64,000 nt of DNA, taken from assembly GCA_918797485.1 (NCBI GenBank), contig CAKKNE010000005.1, forward strand, positions 5,224,732 to 5,288,731. The letters are read 5' to 3'. Both the position numbers and the translations under genes were made by a program. The notes below the pieces were generated by a model, which saw nothing but the letters and a program-made list of their open reading frames with translations, was not told the DNA's origin and did no database searches. Every line of letters begins with the position of its first letter. Position 1 is the first letter of the stretch. Positions 8,370-17,462 of this stretch are shown in pieces. This stretch comes from Pelagomonas calceolata (taxonomy: Eukaryota > Sar > Pelagophyceae > Pelagomonadales > Pelagomonadaceae).

Positions 8370-10490
8370 ATGGACGCAGCATGGGCCCTACCGGAGAGCC
8401 CATACGATCTCCTCGGCGTTGCCGACGACTGCAGCACCGCCGACGTCAAGAAGGCGTACAGAGACATGGCGCGCTTGTTCCATCCTGACAGGAATACGGA
8501 CGCAAAGGACATCGAGACGCGCACGGCCCACTTCCTCAAAATCAAAAAGGCCTACGAGACGCTGCAGGACCCGGGGAGCCGCAAGCTCTATGACGGCTGC
8601 TTGCTCGCGCGAGAGAGGCTCGTTCGAAAGAACTTGTATAAATACGCCGTCAGTAATACCCCAGAGTTCCGAGACGTGGTCGACGCCCAGTTCGCCGACG
8701 CCGTGCTCGATCCGGAGCGCGACGTGGCCGGCGACGCGCTCGTGCTGTGCTGCGAGTCCTGCGGCGCTCCCTCGAAATTCCGCTGCTCCATCTGCGACCG
8801 CCTGGTCTGCGCCTTTTGTCAATTGAAACAGCACGCTTTTGATGGTATTCCCCCGCACTACCCGGCGAAGTATACACCTAGATACAGAAGGCAGATCGAA
8901 AGCGATGGTAGATTAAGACGATTGCTAGACCACCAGAAGGAGGTCGGGGACCGGCCCTGGGCGAAGAGCGACAGCGACCGGGTCTCGGCAAGGCGGCGAG
9001 TGGCCCTCCTCAAAAAGAAATCAGACGGCGATGACCGGGCGCCGCTGTCGCTCACGTACGGCTGGTGCCAGACCCAGGCTTGCGTCTACGTCGCCGTGTT
9101 CGTGCCTGGTCTCTGCGCGGACGACGACGCCGTCCGCGTAGCGTTGACGAACAATCGGTTGAGCGTGGGGCCACGCCATGGCCAACCAATAGTAGATCAG
9201 CCCCTTTCAAATCAGGCGATGGGCGCGCTGGAGTGCGTCGTGTTTGGTTCTGCTGAAGTCGCGCTGGTCCGCGCGCAGAAGGCGAATCTGGGAGAGGTCT
9301 GGCGCGAGCTCTTCGAGGGCGACTCCTTACTACTGAGAGATGCGGGCGACCACGACCAACACGTGTGGTGGCGCGATTCCGGGGAGCCGAGCGCTGTGTG
9401 GAAATCAAATTTCCGACGCCCCACGCCATCGGCGCGATGTTCAGGATAACCTAGCTCACTGGTTGATTTCCACACAGGGACTTTCGGGAGCCCGAGCCGA
9501 CATTTGGTTGGGGTCCGCGTCCTTCTCGTGCCTTCGAATCGGACGCAAAGGCGTGAAGGTGGACGCTCATTCCGCGCAGGCGTCGACGTCTTCGTTCCGC
9601 GAAATTGTAAGGTTGAGGACTTGGAGGTGGAGCTCACGGCTAGACATCTGAGCGTGAAAGTGGAAGGATGGGGCGTCTTCCGGCGGCACTGGGCCTACAC
9701 CTGTAGGAGCGACGAGGCCTCGTGGCATCTTTTGGACGACGACGGCCGGCGGAAGGTTAGGGTCGATTGTCGCTTCCGTGGCTTGCCCACGAACGGGCCG
9801 AAGACCAAGGAGCCCGACGCCGTGCCCAAGGACGCCGTCAAGCAGCTCTTTGTGGAGGACACTGATGATTATTCTACTTTGGCCGTCGCGCAAGTTGGTG
9901 CGTGGCTGGACGTCGGCGCCACCTTCTCGAAGGAAGAAGACCTCCTGCCGGCGGCGCAGAAGCTGCTCAAGGCCATGCGGCGCGAGCGGCCGCGGGAAGA
10001 TCGCAAGAAGCCCCTCGAGCCGCCGTTTAGTTCATTAGATGTTGATTTAGAGGACGTGCGGCGGTGGCATAGCCGCGAGTCCATATTGCGGGAGGACGCC
10101 TGGGTCTCGTCGCATGCGCCCTCTACAAAAACTGCTGCTTCTGTGTATGAAGCGCCCTTGCCACCGCCGCCGTCAATATCACGGGAGATCACTACGTTCG
10201 CGTGGGACGAACAAGGGTCCACGGTCAAGCTCTACCTGTCTCTCGGACAATTTGTCGACGAGCTCGTCAGTTCGGACGTCTCCGTCCGGTTTAGTTCGGG
10301 AAGCGTCCGCGTGCGAATCGGAGACCTCACGTTTGAGCGCAAGCTCTTCGCTCCCGTTAAACCGTCGAAGTGCGGCTTCAAGGTGCATGAGGAGCGGTGC
10401 TGCGTCGTCGTATCATTGCGGAAGAAGCGGAAGGAGGAGGTTTGGCCTTCACTTGTGGCGGACGTGAACGCGGACCCCTGTGCCGCTTGA
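8370..10490 (+). CDS. J-domain protein with B-box-like zinc finger and repeated CS (p23-like) domains
   Basis: Three exons are proposed: 8370-9385, 9478-9512 and 9580-10490 (653 residues). The J domain is residues 5-75 with the HPD tripeptide that stimulates Hsp70. A Cys/His cluster follows (about 126-160: CCESCG..CSICDRLVCAFC..H), like a B-box. Next come p23/CS-like units, the first opening with LTYGWCQTQ near residue 228, the second after the intron (TFGW..VDVFVPRN), and the third near the C-terminus (ITTFAWDEQGSTVKLYLSLG). CS domains bind Hsp90 or act as chaperones, so this looks like an Hsp70/Hsp90 adaptor. The first intron fits the introner rule as a GC-AG intron; the second (9513-9579) is inferred only because the frame otherwise stops at 9554. 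Confidence 0.7.
9386..9477 (+). mobile_element. Introner-derived intron in DnaJ gene (GC-AG)
   Basis: CTGTGTGGAAATCAAATTT at 9394 and TTGATTTCCACACAG ending at 9477 are inverted ends. Placing the 5' site 8 bp before the left end gives a GC donor and a phase-2 junction that keeps the frame open into TFGW. The 8-mers on each side (GCCGAGCG, GGACTTTC) no longer match, so the insertion would be old. A donor at the nearby GT (9395) would leave the wrong phase. Confidence 0.65.
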
Positions 10491-10531
10491 GCTCTAGGTG
10501 TTGTTTTTCTAAATTTGAGTTTTGGTATATA

Positions 10532-10577
10532 AAAACGGGTTTTCCAGCGCTTCTTTTTGCTCGCGCCGTGTACGGCC
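10532..10577 (+). repeat. Dispersed AAAACGGGTTTTCCAG repeat, copy 2
   Basis: Starts AAAACGGGTTTTCCAG, shares TTTTGC and CGCGCC blocks and ends GTGTACGGCC, as in copy 1 at 6059. A TATATAAAA stretch lies just upstream (10526-10534), so this could be a promoter segment for the Cys-rich exon downstream. Confidence 0.45.
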
Positions 10578-10632
10578 ACCAGGCGGGTTCAGGCATAGCG
10601 AGTGGCTTAGAGCAAGCGACCACTCCCCACAG

Positions 10633-10934
10633 AACGCAACCTTGAAGCGGCGCGCGCTCAAGATGTCTTCCTCTACAAATATAACTCTGATGACGACGTC
10701 GACCCGGACGACTTCGACGAATGTGATGAGTACTACTGTGGCAACGACCCGTACTGGCGGTACGACGCCGGTGATAAGGGACCGCTTGGATGTGATGATA
10801 TCGCTGGAGAACCCGAGAAGATAGAGAAGCGATGCCGAACGCAAGAACGCGTCGGCGTCGACGCCACGGGCCGGGAAGTGCGCGCTTCCATCGCCTGCAA
10901 GGGCGTGTGCCGAGAGTCGTGCGGCGGCTGCTAG
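10633..10934 (+). CDS. Acidic, Cys-rich orphan exon (5' end missing)
   Basis: An open frame of about 100 codons ends at TAG 10932-10934. The sequence looks coding: an Asp-rich stretch (YNSDDDVDPDDFDECDEYY) followed by a C-terminal cysteine cluster (CKGVCRESCGGC). It has no in-frame ATG, and a stop lies upstream at 10612-10614. A good 3' splice site (CTCCCCACAG) sits at 10632, so it is probably a last exon. I could not find an exon 1; joining it to the DnaJ gene fails on phase. Possibly a small secreted, disulfide-rich protein. It is convergent with the PPPDE gene, 35 bp away. Confidence 0.4.
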
Positions 10935-10969
10935 ACCCCATTCCTCCCTAGAATCCCTTCCTAAGTAAA

Positions 10970-11868
10970 CTAAGTCGTTACCTTCGACGCCTCCGCCTCC
11001 TCCGCGAGCGCTTTCTTCCACGACCGCCTCCAAGACACGATCACGATCTTCTGGATCTGGCGCGTCACGGCCATGGTCATCGACCGCTGGAAGCTAGCCA
11101 TGTTGCACAAGAGGGACTCCGACTCGAATATCACAAAGTCTTCCATGAACTTCCGGTCCACCTCGTTGCCGCCACTCAGGCGCCGGCCCAGGTCGTCGGC
11201 GAAGTGATCTGCGTGGGAGCGCGACAAGTGAGCCCAAGGTCCCTAAGAATGGCGTCGATGGCGTGGGAATCGAAGCGATAATAATTCGGCACCGCGCGCG
11301 GACTACAATTCCGGAAGAAGAAGTCGTATTCCTCCTCATTGTAGTCAGCTTCCATCTTTCGGAGCACTTCATCTATCCCGGCATCATCGTAGACACTTTC
11401 GCCGAGGTTGAAAGAAAATACCGGCTCGCCGGCCGCGCGCGCGACCACAGAGTTACTGGTGGGCTCTATCTCTCCATCATAAGCCCACCTGTGCGCAAAT
11501 CAAACAGTGAGTCGGGTGCACCCGATAAATTCAGCAGTGGCAGAGACGCGCCGGGTAAACTTCGACTTATGCACTGAAGCCCACGCGCGATCGCCAACTG
11601 AACAAGTCAGCTTCGGGAACCAGTGCACGCGCTTCGACGTCGCCAGACTGAGCGCTGGGGCAAGCTTCCCGTCACTCGATATGTCGTAGCATCTCACTAT
11701 AACGTCCCTCGGTCCGATAGGCTTTTTTGCGCATTCTACAGTTTCTCCGACAGCAACCGCTTGCTCCTTGGTAGCGCCGCCGATGCCTTCCCTAAATTCA
11801 GTCCGCTTCGGCGGCGTCGTAATCGGCGCTAGTGCGCACGCAGTGGTCACGAGGAGCAGGCAGCGCAT
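10970..11868 (-). CDS. PPPDE/DeSI-type thiol peptidase
   Basis: Three exons, 11868-11585, 11488-11304 and 11208-10970, spliced in phases 2 and 1, giving about 235 residues. Removing the second intron creates the diagnostic motif RNCNHFADDLGRRLSGG, in which the Cys is the expected nucleophile of PPPDE peptidases; the likely catalytic His lies upstream in RVHWFPKL. The N-terminus (MRCLLLVTTACALAP) is a cleavable leader, so this member is probably secreted or enters the plastid or ER, unlike the cytosolic animal DeSI enzymes that act on SUMO or ubiquitin. The C-terminal ~60 residues are helical and basic. Divergent from the GH5 gene. Confidence 0.75.
11209..11303 (-). mobile_element. Decayed introner intron 2 of PPPDE gene
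   Basis: 95 nt, starting GTCCGCGC and ending CCCACGCAG. It keeps a CACGCCATCGACGC core seen in other introners. The terminal repeats are hardly recognisable and the duplication has decayed, but the splice restores the NCNHF active-site motif. Confidence 0.65.
11489..11584 (-). mobile_element. Introner intron 1 of PPPDE gene, perfect 8-bp duplication
   Basis: On the minus strand the intron starts with GTGGGCTT and is followed directly by another GTGGGCTT in the next exon. The right end TTTGATTTGCGCACAG matches the family; the left end (CAGTGCATAAGTC) has diverged. Splicing leaves one copy of the 8-mer, which restores the pre-insertion codons. Confidence 0.8.
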
Positions 11869-12447
11869 CGTGCTCACGGAGTCCGCTGAGTGCTTTGCTG
11901 CGCACGCAGTCCACTGCAGTCCACTGCAAGTTATACTGCTGCGCTTGTGACCTCGCGTCGACGACGTGCCGGCAGCCAGTGCAGCTTGCAGAGATTGTGA
12001 TGACTTGTTGAGAGCTGCACGCAGCGTGACGGCTCGAATCGCTGCCGCAAGCTGAGCAGGCCCTTGAAATTGATGCTAACAGCGCGTCTCTGCTGCTTGA
12101 GTCTGCTCTCGTGCGAGCTGTAGCACCACAATAGATCGACAAGGAGATGATCAAAGCTGAGGCTAAAGCCGCTACGGTGCGACCACTCTTCGGGTTGCGG
12201 TTCGGAAAGAGTCCTTGGAAGCGGAGCATTGGCAAAACACGGAAGGAACAAATTAATTCGCACGGGTTTCAACTCGATGACGCAACTGGGCTTTTTCGTG
12301 GCCCTGAGCAGCCACCAGACCTCGTTCGCGGTCTCGACGCTGTACAAAAGCTCTGACCCGCAGCCAGCAAGCGCGTGAACAACGCGCGGCCGGTGCAGAT
12401 AGGCGAGGAGGCGATATAGCACATTCCTCTCGAATCGACTCCTAGAG
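11869..12447. other. Divergent intergenic region, PPPDE/GH5
   Basis: 579 bp with short direct repeats such as CAGTCCACTG (about 11908-11927). Open frames run across it on the minus strand but lack family features. No GCTAG element is seen. Confidence 0.4.
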
Positions 12448-14357
12448 ATGCGACGACGACCCGCTGCGTTGCTCGCGCTGCTCGCGGCGGCCGCAGCGGA
12501 CAACGCGCTCCTCTCCGCTAGCGAGAAACCCTCGCTCAAGATCCGCGGCGTGAACTTAGGCGGCTGGCTCGTCCTCGAGAAGTGGATCAAGCCGTCTCTG
12601 TTCAGTGAGTGGGACGCCTTCGACAAAAAGGCGCCCAAGGACCAGTGGACCTACTGCGAGACGCTGGGAAAGACGGAATGCAAGAAACGCCTCGAGCAGC
12701 ACTGGGACACGTGGGTCACGGAGAGCACGATCAGTGACCTGGCTGATGCGGGCATCACGCACGTGAGGATACCTATCGGGCACTGGATCACGTGTGACAT
12801 CGCCGACGACGAGCCCTACGTGTGCGGGGAATGGACCTACCTCAAAAGAGTGGCCGAGTGGTGCCAGAAATACGATGTCTTGGTGTGGCTCGACCTCCAC
12901 ACGGCGCCCGGCTCCCAGAACGGCTTCGACAACTCGGGCCACACGGGCGACGCGCTCTGGGACAAGTCCATGGCCAACGTGAACCGCACGTTACGAGTTG
13001 TAGATGAAATAGCGTCGAAGGTCGCAGAGGACGACGCTTTGTCAAGCGTGACGACGGGCTTCGGTCTGCTGAACGAGCCGGACGCCGGCATCGATTATTG
13101 GCGCATGCTCAACTACTACGAGGACGCTTACGCGACGATCCGGCGCGTATTAGGCAAGGATGTGGCGGTCTATGTGGGAGACATGTTCGTGCAAACCTGT
13201 GCATAAATCAACCAGAGAGTCGGGGGCGCCACGCTATCGAGCAGGCGTCGCGTCGATGGCGTGGAGGCCATGATCCAGCGGATGCGGAGACGCGCAGCGA
13301 GAGGAGACACGCCGCGAGAGGAGATGCGCCGCGAGAATTTGATTTCCTCTCACTTTGATTTCCACACTAGAACCCAAAAAATTTCAATTGGTTTTGGGTC
13401 TCCAAGGACAACGCGCCGCAAGGGCCCTCAAATGAGGCCGAGAACGTATACCTCGACAGCCACATCTACGCCTGCTTCGTCGATGATTTGAAGGCGATGA
13501 CGCCCCAGCAGCACATCCGCCAGGTTTGTAAATTTGAAAGGGACCACATCAACCGTCGCGCGCTGTGTAGAAATCAATTGCAACGCGCTACATGCCATCG
13601 ACGAAATGTGTGACTCACTTTTCATTTCCGCACAGAGTGCTGCTGGGACGGCCTGCCGCCCAAGCCGACGGAGCTGAAGCGCTTCGTCGGCGAGTGGACG
13701 GCGGCCTACGACCAGACGCCGTCGCCGGAGCTCGAGAAGCACTTCCGCGAGCACCCCCGCGAACTAACGCCGGAACGGTTCCGATTCCTGGAGCAGTTCG
13801 TGCTCGCGCAGATGATGACCTACGAGGCCACTCCTGAAGAAAATCTCGAATACTTGCCGCCGAAGAGCGTCGCGGGCGACTTCCACGGCTGGTTCTTCTG
13901 GAACTTTCGCATGGAGGAGACGGTCTACCGCGAGTGGGACTACCTGCGAGGCGTCAAGGAGGGCTGGATCCCCAAACTTGAGCGGGGCGTGACCGTGGAG
14001 CAGCAGACGGGCACGGACTGCGCCCAGTTGGAAGAGGAGGCCCTGGCGTGCACGACGGAGGTCGTCGACCCCTTTCCCAAGATTCCCCACTGGAAGGGCA
14101 TTCCTTGTATTGCGCCGTCGCCCGCGGAGGTCGCGTCGTTGTTCCTGCTGAAGGCGTTCGCGTGCGTCGGCGTCGTGGCCGTGGTCCTCTTCGTGCTCTA
14201 CGCGCTGCGCTACGGCTTCGCCAAGGCCTGGGCCGAGCTGCGCGCGTGCTGCGGCCGCGGCGGGTCCCTCGAAATGGCGCGGCGGAAGGAATTTACGAGG
14301 ATCAACGACGAGCCGTCCTCCTACGACACGAACAACCCGATCAACGTCGCCGCGTAG
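12448..14357 (+). CDS. GH5 exo-beta-1,3-glucanase-type glycosidase with C-terminal membrane anchor
   Basis: Exons 12448-13188, 13371-13554 and 13636-14357 (548 residues). A signal peptide (1-18) is followed by the GH5 barrel: GVNLGGWLVLEKW near 34, RIPIGHW near 107, LNEP with proton donor E210, VYVGDMFNPKNFNWFW across the first junction, and VGEW with nucleophile E328. These match fungal Exg1-type glucan 1,3-beta-glucosidases. A transmembrane segment near residues 480-505 and a short cytosolic tail anchor it, with the enzyme outside or in a vacuole. In an alga storing beta-1,3-glucan it could act on chrysolaminarin or wall glucan; this is inference. Both introns follow the introner rule in phases 0 and 1. 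Confidence 0.85.
13189..13370 (+). mobile_element. Introner-derived intron 1 of GH5 gene
   Basis: 182 nt. Donor GTGCAAAC, then CTGTGCATAAATCAA (diverged left end); right end TTTGATTTCCACACTAG, with a further GATTTCCTCTCAC just inside. It contains a GCGTCGATGGCGTGG core. Phase 0; the junction reads DMF-NPKN as in GH5 relatives. Confidence 0.75.
13555..13635 (+). mobile_element. Introner-derived intron 2 of GH5 gene
   Basis: 81 nt. Donor GTCGCGCG, left end CTGTGTAGAAATCAATTG, right end CATTTCCGCACAG, with a CATGCCATCGACG core. Phase 1; other donors nearby give an in-frame stop at the junction. Confidence 0.75.
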
Positions 14358-14529
14358 TAGTCGCTCCCCCTGTCGCCCCGATTTAACTCCTTGTACAATA
14401 TTTTTTTCTGGTGGTTGTTGCGGCGATGGCGTACTGGGTGGTCTGGTTCCCTACGAGTCTGCGACCGTTCCCCGAGTGCCTTTGTAGCGCTCTTAGGTAA
14501 GCCGCTGCTGGCCAAGCTTGATCAGGCGG

Positions 14530-14606
14530 CCTCAGGCTCGGGCAAATTACGTCGCGGGGCCCCCCTATCGCAACGCCTGGTTGCTAGTGTCTTACAGGAC
14601 GCTAGC
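14530..14606 (+). repeat. Dispersed intergenic repeat, copy A
   Basis: Shares CAGGCTCGGGC..TTACGTCGCGGGG with copies at 15428, 19698 and 21796 and runs directly into a GCTAG element. Lies in the 466-bp gap 14358-14823, where nothing else is recognised. Confidence 0.6.
14583..14606 (+). promoter_or_regulatory. GCTAG palindromic element, strong copy 2
   Basis: GCTAGTGTCTTAC, AGGA, CGCTAGC; 218 bp upstream of the ATG at 14824. Confidence 0.65.
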
Positions 14607-14823
14607 TCGGCTCACTCTCGACTATTGCCATTGCGCTTCACGGCCTGATACCGGGCCGCGCGACCGTCGGGGAGGCGCGCGGCGGCTGGCCTGCCCTGTC
14701 GCCAAATGCCACAGGCGGACCGCTTGGCGAAAACACGCGTAGTTTTTTGAGAGAAAAACACTGACACCTGGAGCAACTCGACCGCCACACTGACACCTGG
14801 AACAACTCGACCGCCGCACGAGC

Positions 14824-15381
14824 GTGAAAATGGTCCGCCGCCACAGCCTGCCGCCGCATGCCCTGAAACGGCAGAATAGCAGGTTCAAAATCGGCGCGGG
14901 GGTCGCCGCGGCCGCGGGCGCCGGCGCCGCGCTCCTCGCCGTCGGCCTCTGCCTGCGCCTGACGCCGCCGCCCGCCGTGCCCGCGCCGACGCCCGCGCGC
15001 GTCGAGCAGCCCTGGGAAGTGGTCGACCGGCAGGAGCGCCTCGGGAGCGCCTGGCCGTCGTACGGGACGGAGGTCACGCTCGTCCGCGGCAAGAAGAACC
15101 AGAATTCGAGGAGAAAGGCCCAATTAACGATCGCGCACCGCGAGCCCATGACGGGCATCATAAAAAAATTCCTCACGCCCCAGGAGGTCGCCGACGTGAG
15201 AAAGGGCATGAAGCAGCCTTTTCAAGCGTATGCAGAATTAGAAGCAAGGGGCCCGGCGCACGGCGACGCGGCCTTTCCCCTGAAAAACTTTCTCATCCAA
15301 CGCAACGAGACGCGCCAGAGTCCTGTGTTGCACGCGATCAATGACAATGCAATCAATGCAATGCCAATGCCAATGCACTAA
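14824..15381 (+). CDS. Type II membrane protein, possibly a truncated prolyl 4-hydroxylase-like gene
   Basis: 185 residues, starting at ATG 14830 or the in-frame upstream codon. A basic N-terminus is followed by an Ala-rich transmembrane segment (about 22-45) and a Pro-rich linker, the layout of a Golgi type II protein. MTGIIKKFLTPQEVADVRKG (about 103-122) resembles the first helix of prolyl 4-hydroxylase-type dioxygenases, but the iron-binding H-x-D...H motif is absent. The frame ends in a simple repeat (AINAMPMPMH) just after TGTGTTGCACGCGATCAATG, which resembles the introner core, so a missed intron or a truncation is likely. No continuation is visible before the next repeat at 15428. Confidence 0.4.
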   Translation: MKMVRRHSLPPHALKRQNSRFKIGAGVAAAAGAGAALLAVGLCLRLTPPPAVPAPTPARVEQPWEVVDRQERLGSAWPSYGTEVTLVRGKKNQNSRRKAQLTIAHREPMTGIIKKFLTPQEVADVRKGMKQPFQAYAELEARGPAHGDAAFPLKNFLIQRNETRQSPVLHAINDNAINAMPMPMH

Positions 15382-15427
15382 AATTCCCGTCCCCCTAGCC
15401 GTACTGACTAAATATCTCTCGTTATAG

Positions 15428-15512
15428 CTCAGGCTCAGGCTATTTACGTCGCGGGGTCCCGTACCCTTCCCGCTCCCCGGGCCAGCTTGCTAGTGTCTTA
15501 CCGGCCGCTAGC
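15428..15512 (+). repeat. Dispersed intergenic repeat, copy B
   Basis: CTCAGGCTCAGGCTATTTACG, then GTCGCGGGGTCCCGTACCC and CCCGCTCCCCGGG, ending in a GCTAG element. Lies in the 390-bp gap 15382-15771. Confidence 0.65.
15489..15512 (+). promoter_or_regulatory. GCTAG palindromic element, strong copy 3
   Basis: GCTAGTGTCTTAC, CGGC, CGCTAGC; 260 bp upstream of the ATG at 15772. Confidence 0.65.
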
Positions 15513-15771
15513 TAAAGCTCTCACTGCTCTTCATCGGCCGAGCGTGCGACGGAGGCATAACCTCGGACTTAGCTTTAGGTGTATCTTGCTGCCCACTGTC
15601 CCTCGAAGGCAAGGCGTGAAAACCACAGCCCCTTTGGCCTCGCTCGGGGAGCTACAGAATCTGAAGGAAACAGTGCTCTCTGGGCAGAGCGGCGCATCTG
15701 ACGCGCCCGGCTCTGGGCAGAGCAGCATCTAACGCGCCCGGCGACCTAGCAACGCGCCCGGCGGCCTAGCA

Positions 15772-16200
15772 ATGTCTCAAAAAATCGCAACTGATAAATT
15801 GGCAGCACCACCGGTGCTCCGTAGCGGGTCAGAGCCCGCGGTCGTGGAGGAGATGCCCGTCAGGGCCTCGGAAGATAGCGCCACAGCTTTCGAAGAGGAG
15901 CGCGCCGTGATGCCGGCAGACGATTCAGCCAAAGCCGCGCTCGCCGAGGTCGCACGCCTCAGGCGAGAGCTCTGCGCAAAAGACGCGGCCGACGCCGCGT
16001 CTGCGGCTATCCTCGCAGAGAAGACCCTGCGAATACGAGAGCTCGAACAAGAGGTCAAACATTTGGACGACGAGCTGCGCTCCGCGCCCGCGACGCCCCC
16101 GCGGCCGCCACCCCCACCGCCTCCTGTGAAGCAGACGCCGAAGAAGAAACGCTTCAGTTTACGCAACTTCTTCGGCTGCCGCGGCGGTAGCCCTGGCTAA
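15772..16200 (+). CDS. Small coiled-coil protein with Pro-rich basic tail
   Basis: 142 residues, one exon. An acidic N-terminal third is followed by a coiled coil from about residue 60 to 105 (alternating Leu/Ala heptads such as LAEVARLRRELCAKDAADA), then a run of prolines and a basic C-terminus (KKKRFSLRNFFGCRGG). The basic tail ending in Cys-Arg-Gly-Gly could bind membrane or nucleic acid. No known family is recognised. Convergent with the TAZ gene, 43 bp away. Confidence 0.5.
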   Translation: MSQKIATDKLAAPPVLRSGSEPAVVEEMPVRASEDSATAFEEERAVMPADDSAKAALAEVARLRRELCAKDAADAASAAILAEKTLRIRELEQEVKHLDDELRSAPATPPRPPPPPPPVKQTPKKKRFSLRNFFGCRGGSPG

Positions 16201-16243
16201 GATATCCGATGTAACGAAGGATTACAAAAGGTAGGAAAGGGAA

Positions 16244-17422
16244 CTAGCCGACTATTCGCATCGCTTCGTCGTCGGCGCCGGCTTGACGCAAAGCCTGCCA
16301 GTAGTCAGTCCGCGGCGGCTCGGCGTCCGTCCGCCGGCACTCGGCCGCGCAGACGTTGCACGTTTGACCATTCGGGCAGCGCACCATGTGGCGCAGGAGC
16401 TTCCGCACGGCGCCGCACCAGGGCACGGGGCAACTCCCACTCGTACAGTCGCGCGCGTGCAGCATGACGAACTTCGCGTTCGCGCAGACGGCCGCGTGTC
16501 GCGGGTCCCGGTGGTGGCCGGGGCAGCGCCGCGCGTGCGCGAAGAGGTCCAGGAGCTGCGCGCCCTGCGTCGCGGAACACAAACCGGCCGCGGTCGCCGT
16601 GTCGGCCGTCTCGCCGGCGAGGAGCGGCCCGTCCTTGCTCGCGGGCGCCGCGCCCTTTGGTAGGGCGGGGGGCGGCCGCGCGGCGGCGGCCGCCGCCGCC
16701 GCCGCCGCGCGCGCCGCCGCGTGCGCTCTATCTAAAGCGGCCGGCGGCGGGTGGCGGATGCGGTTCGCGGCGGACGAGATGTCGATCCACGGGAACTGGA
16801 CCTGGCCGCAGCGCGGGCACGCGTGGCGCGCGAGCGACCACCACGGATTCAAGTGTGATGTTGTTGTATATGCATGAGCACAAGCAGAACAGGAGTACTC
16901 GACGACTTCCGGGAGCTGTTGGACCGTCCTGACATCAAAGTGATCAAATCTGAGATCGCGCGCGGGCTCGCCCAGGACCGCTCTGCTCCCTCGATTCGAG
17001 ACGCGGTTCTTCGACCTAGATGGAGACGCCACGGGGCCTCTAATATCATCCTCACTGGAACTCCCTTTGCCGGACGACGCCGACGAGTCCGTCACTACAG
17101 ATGCCGAGACCTGCTTCCGCCTCTTCGAGTCCGGCTCCCCTAAAACGCTGTCGCCCTCCAGATATTCGAGGCACCCAAAGGCCTCGCCCTCGGCGTCCTC
17201 GAGATTCAGGAGGTCGGGCGCGGACAAATCGCGCGGCATGCCCCGTCGAGGCACCGGTCTTTTGGCGCCGCGAGCCGCCGCCGGGCGCCTTCGAGCGACG
17301 CGTGGCGGCGACTTTGGTGGGGGTTTGGGCGCTTTCGGGGCTTTCGCGGGCCGCGCCTGAGTTGAAACGACGCCGTCACGAAACTGCTCTCTCGCGCGAC
17401 GCGTAGACTCTCCGACGGCCAC
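16244..17422 (-). CDS. TAZ-type zinc-finger protein
   Basis: About 390 residues. The C-terminal part carries a TAZ finger (about residues 287-360): LLDLFAHARRC, CANAKFVMLHARDC, CPVPWCGAVRKLLRHMVRC and C..C, with the H-C-C-C spacing of CBP/p300 fingers that bind transcription-factor activation domains. Before it lie a possible Cys4 ribbon (CSACAHAY...CPRCGQVQFPW, about 178-208) and an Ala run. No acetyltransferase or bromodomain is present, so this is not a full CBP. The N-terminus is basic and disordered. No in-frame ATG lies near the start. A two-exon model starting at ATG 17433 with an intron to CAG near 17356 would fix this in phase 0, but the intron would be only about 45 nt. Confidence 0.65.
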   Translation of the reverse strand: MAVGESTRRAREQFRDGVVSTQARPAKAPKAPKPPPKSPPRVARRRPAAARGAKRPVPRRGMPRDLSAPDLLNLEDAEGEAFGCLEYLEGDSVLGEPDSKRRKQVSASVVTDSSASSGKGSSSEDDIRGPVASPSRSKNRVSNRGSRAVLGEPARDLRFDHFDVRTVQQLPEVVEYSCSACAHAYTTTSHLNPWWSLARHACPRCGQVQFPWIDISSAANRIRHPPPAALDRAHAAARAAAAAAAAAARPPPALPKGAAPASKDGPLLAGETADTATAAGLCSATQGAQLLDLFAHARRCPGHHRDPRHAAVCANAKFVMLHARDCTSGSCPVPWCGAVRKLLRHMVRCPNGQTCNVCAAECRRTDAEPPRTDYWQALRQAGADDEAMRIVG

Positions 17423-17462
17423 GTCGACGCCATCGACGCGACCACGCCAAGTTCAAGTGTAG

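Noticed and set aside
11798-12235. 145-codon minus-strand frame between the PPPDE and GH5 genes
   Set aside because: It overlaps the PPPDE gene start in another frame, has no domain or leader, and lies in a promoter region.
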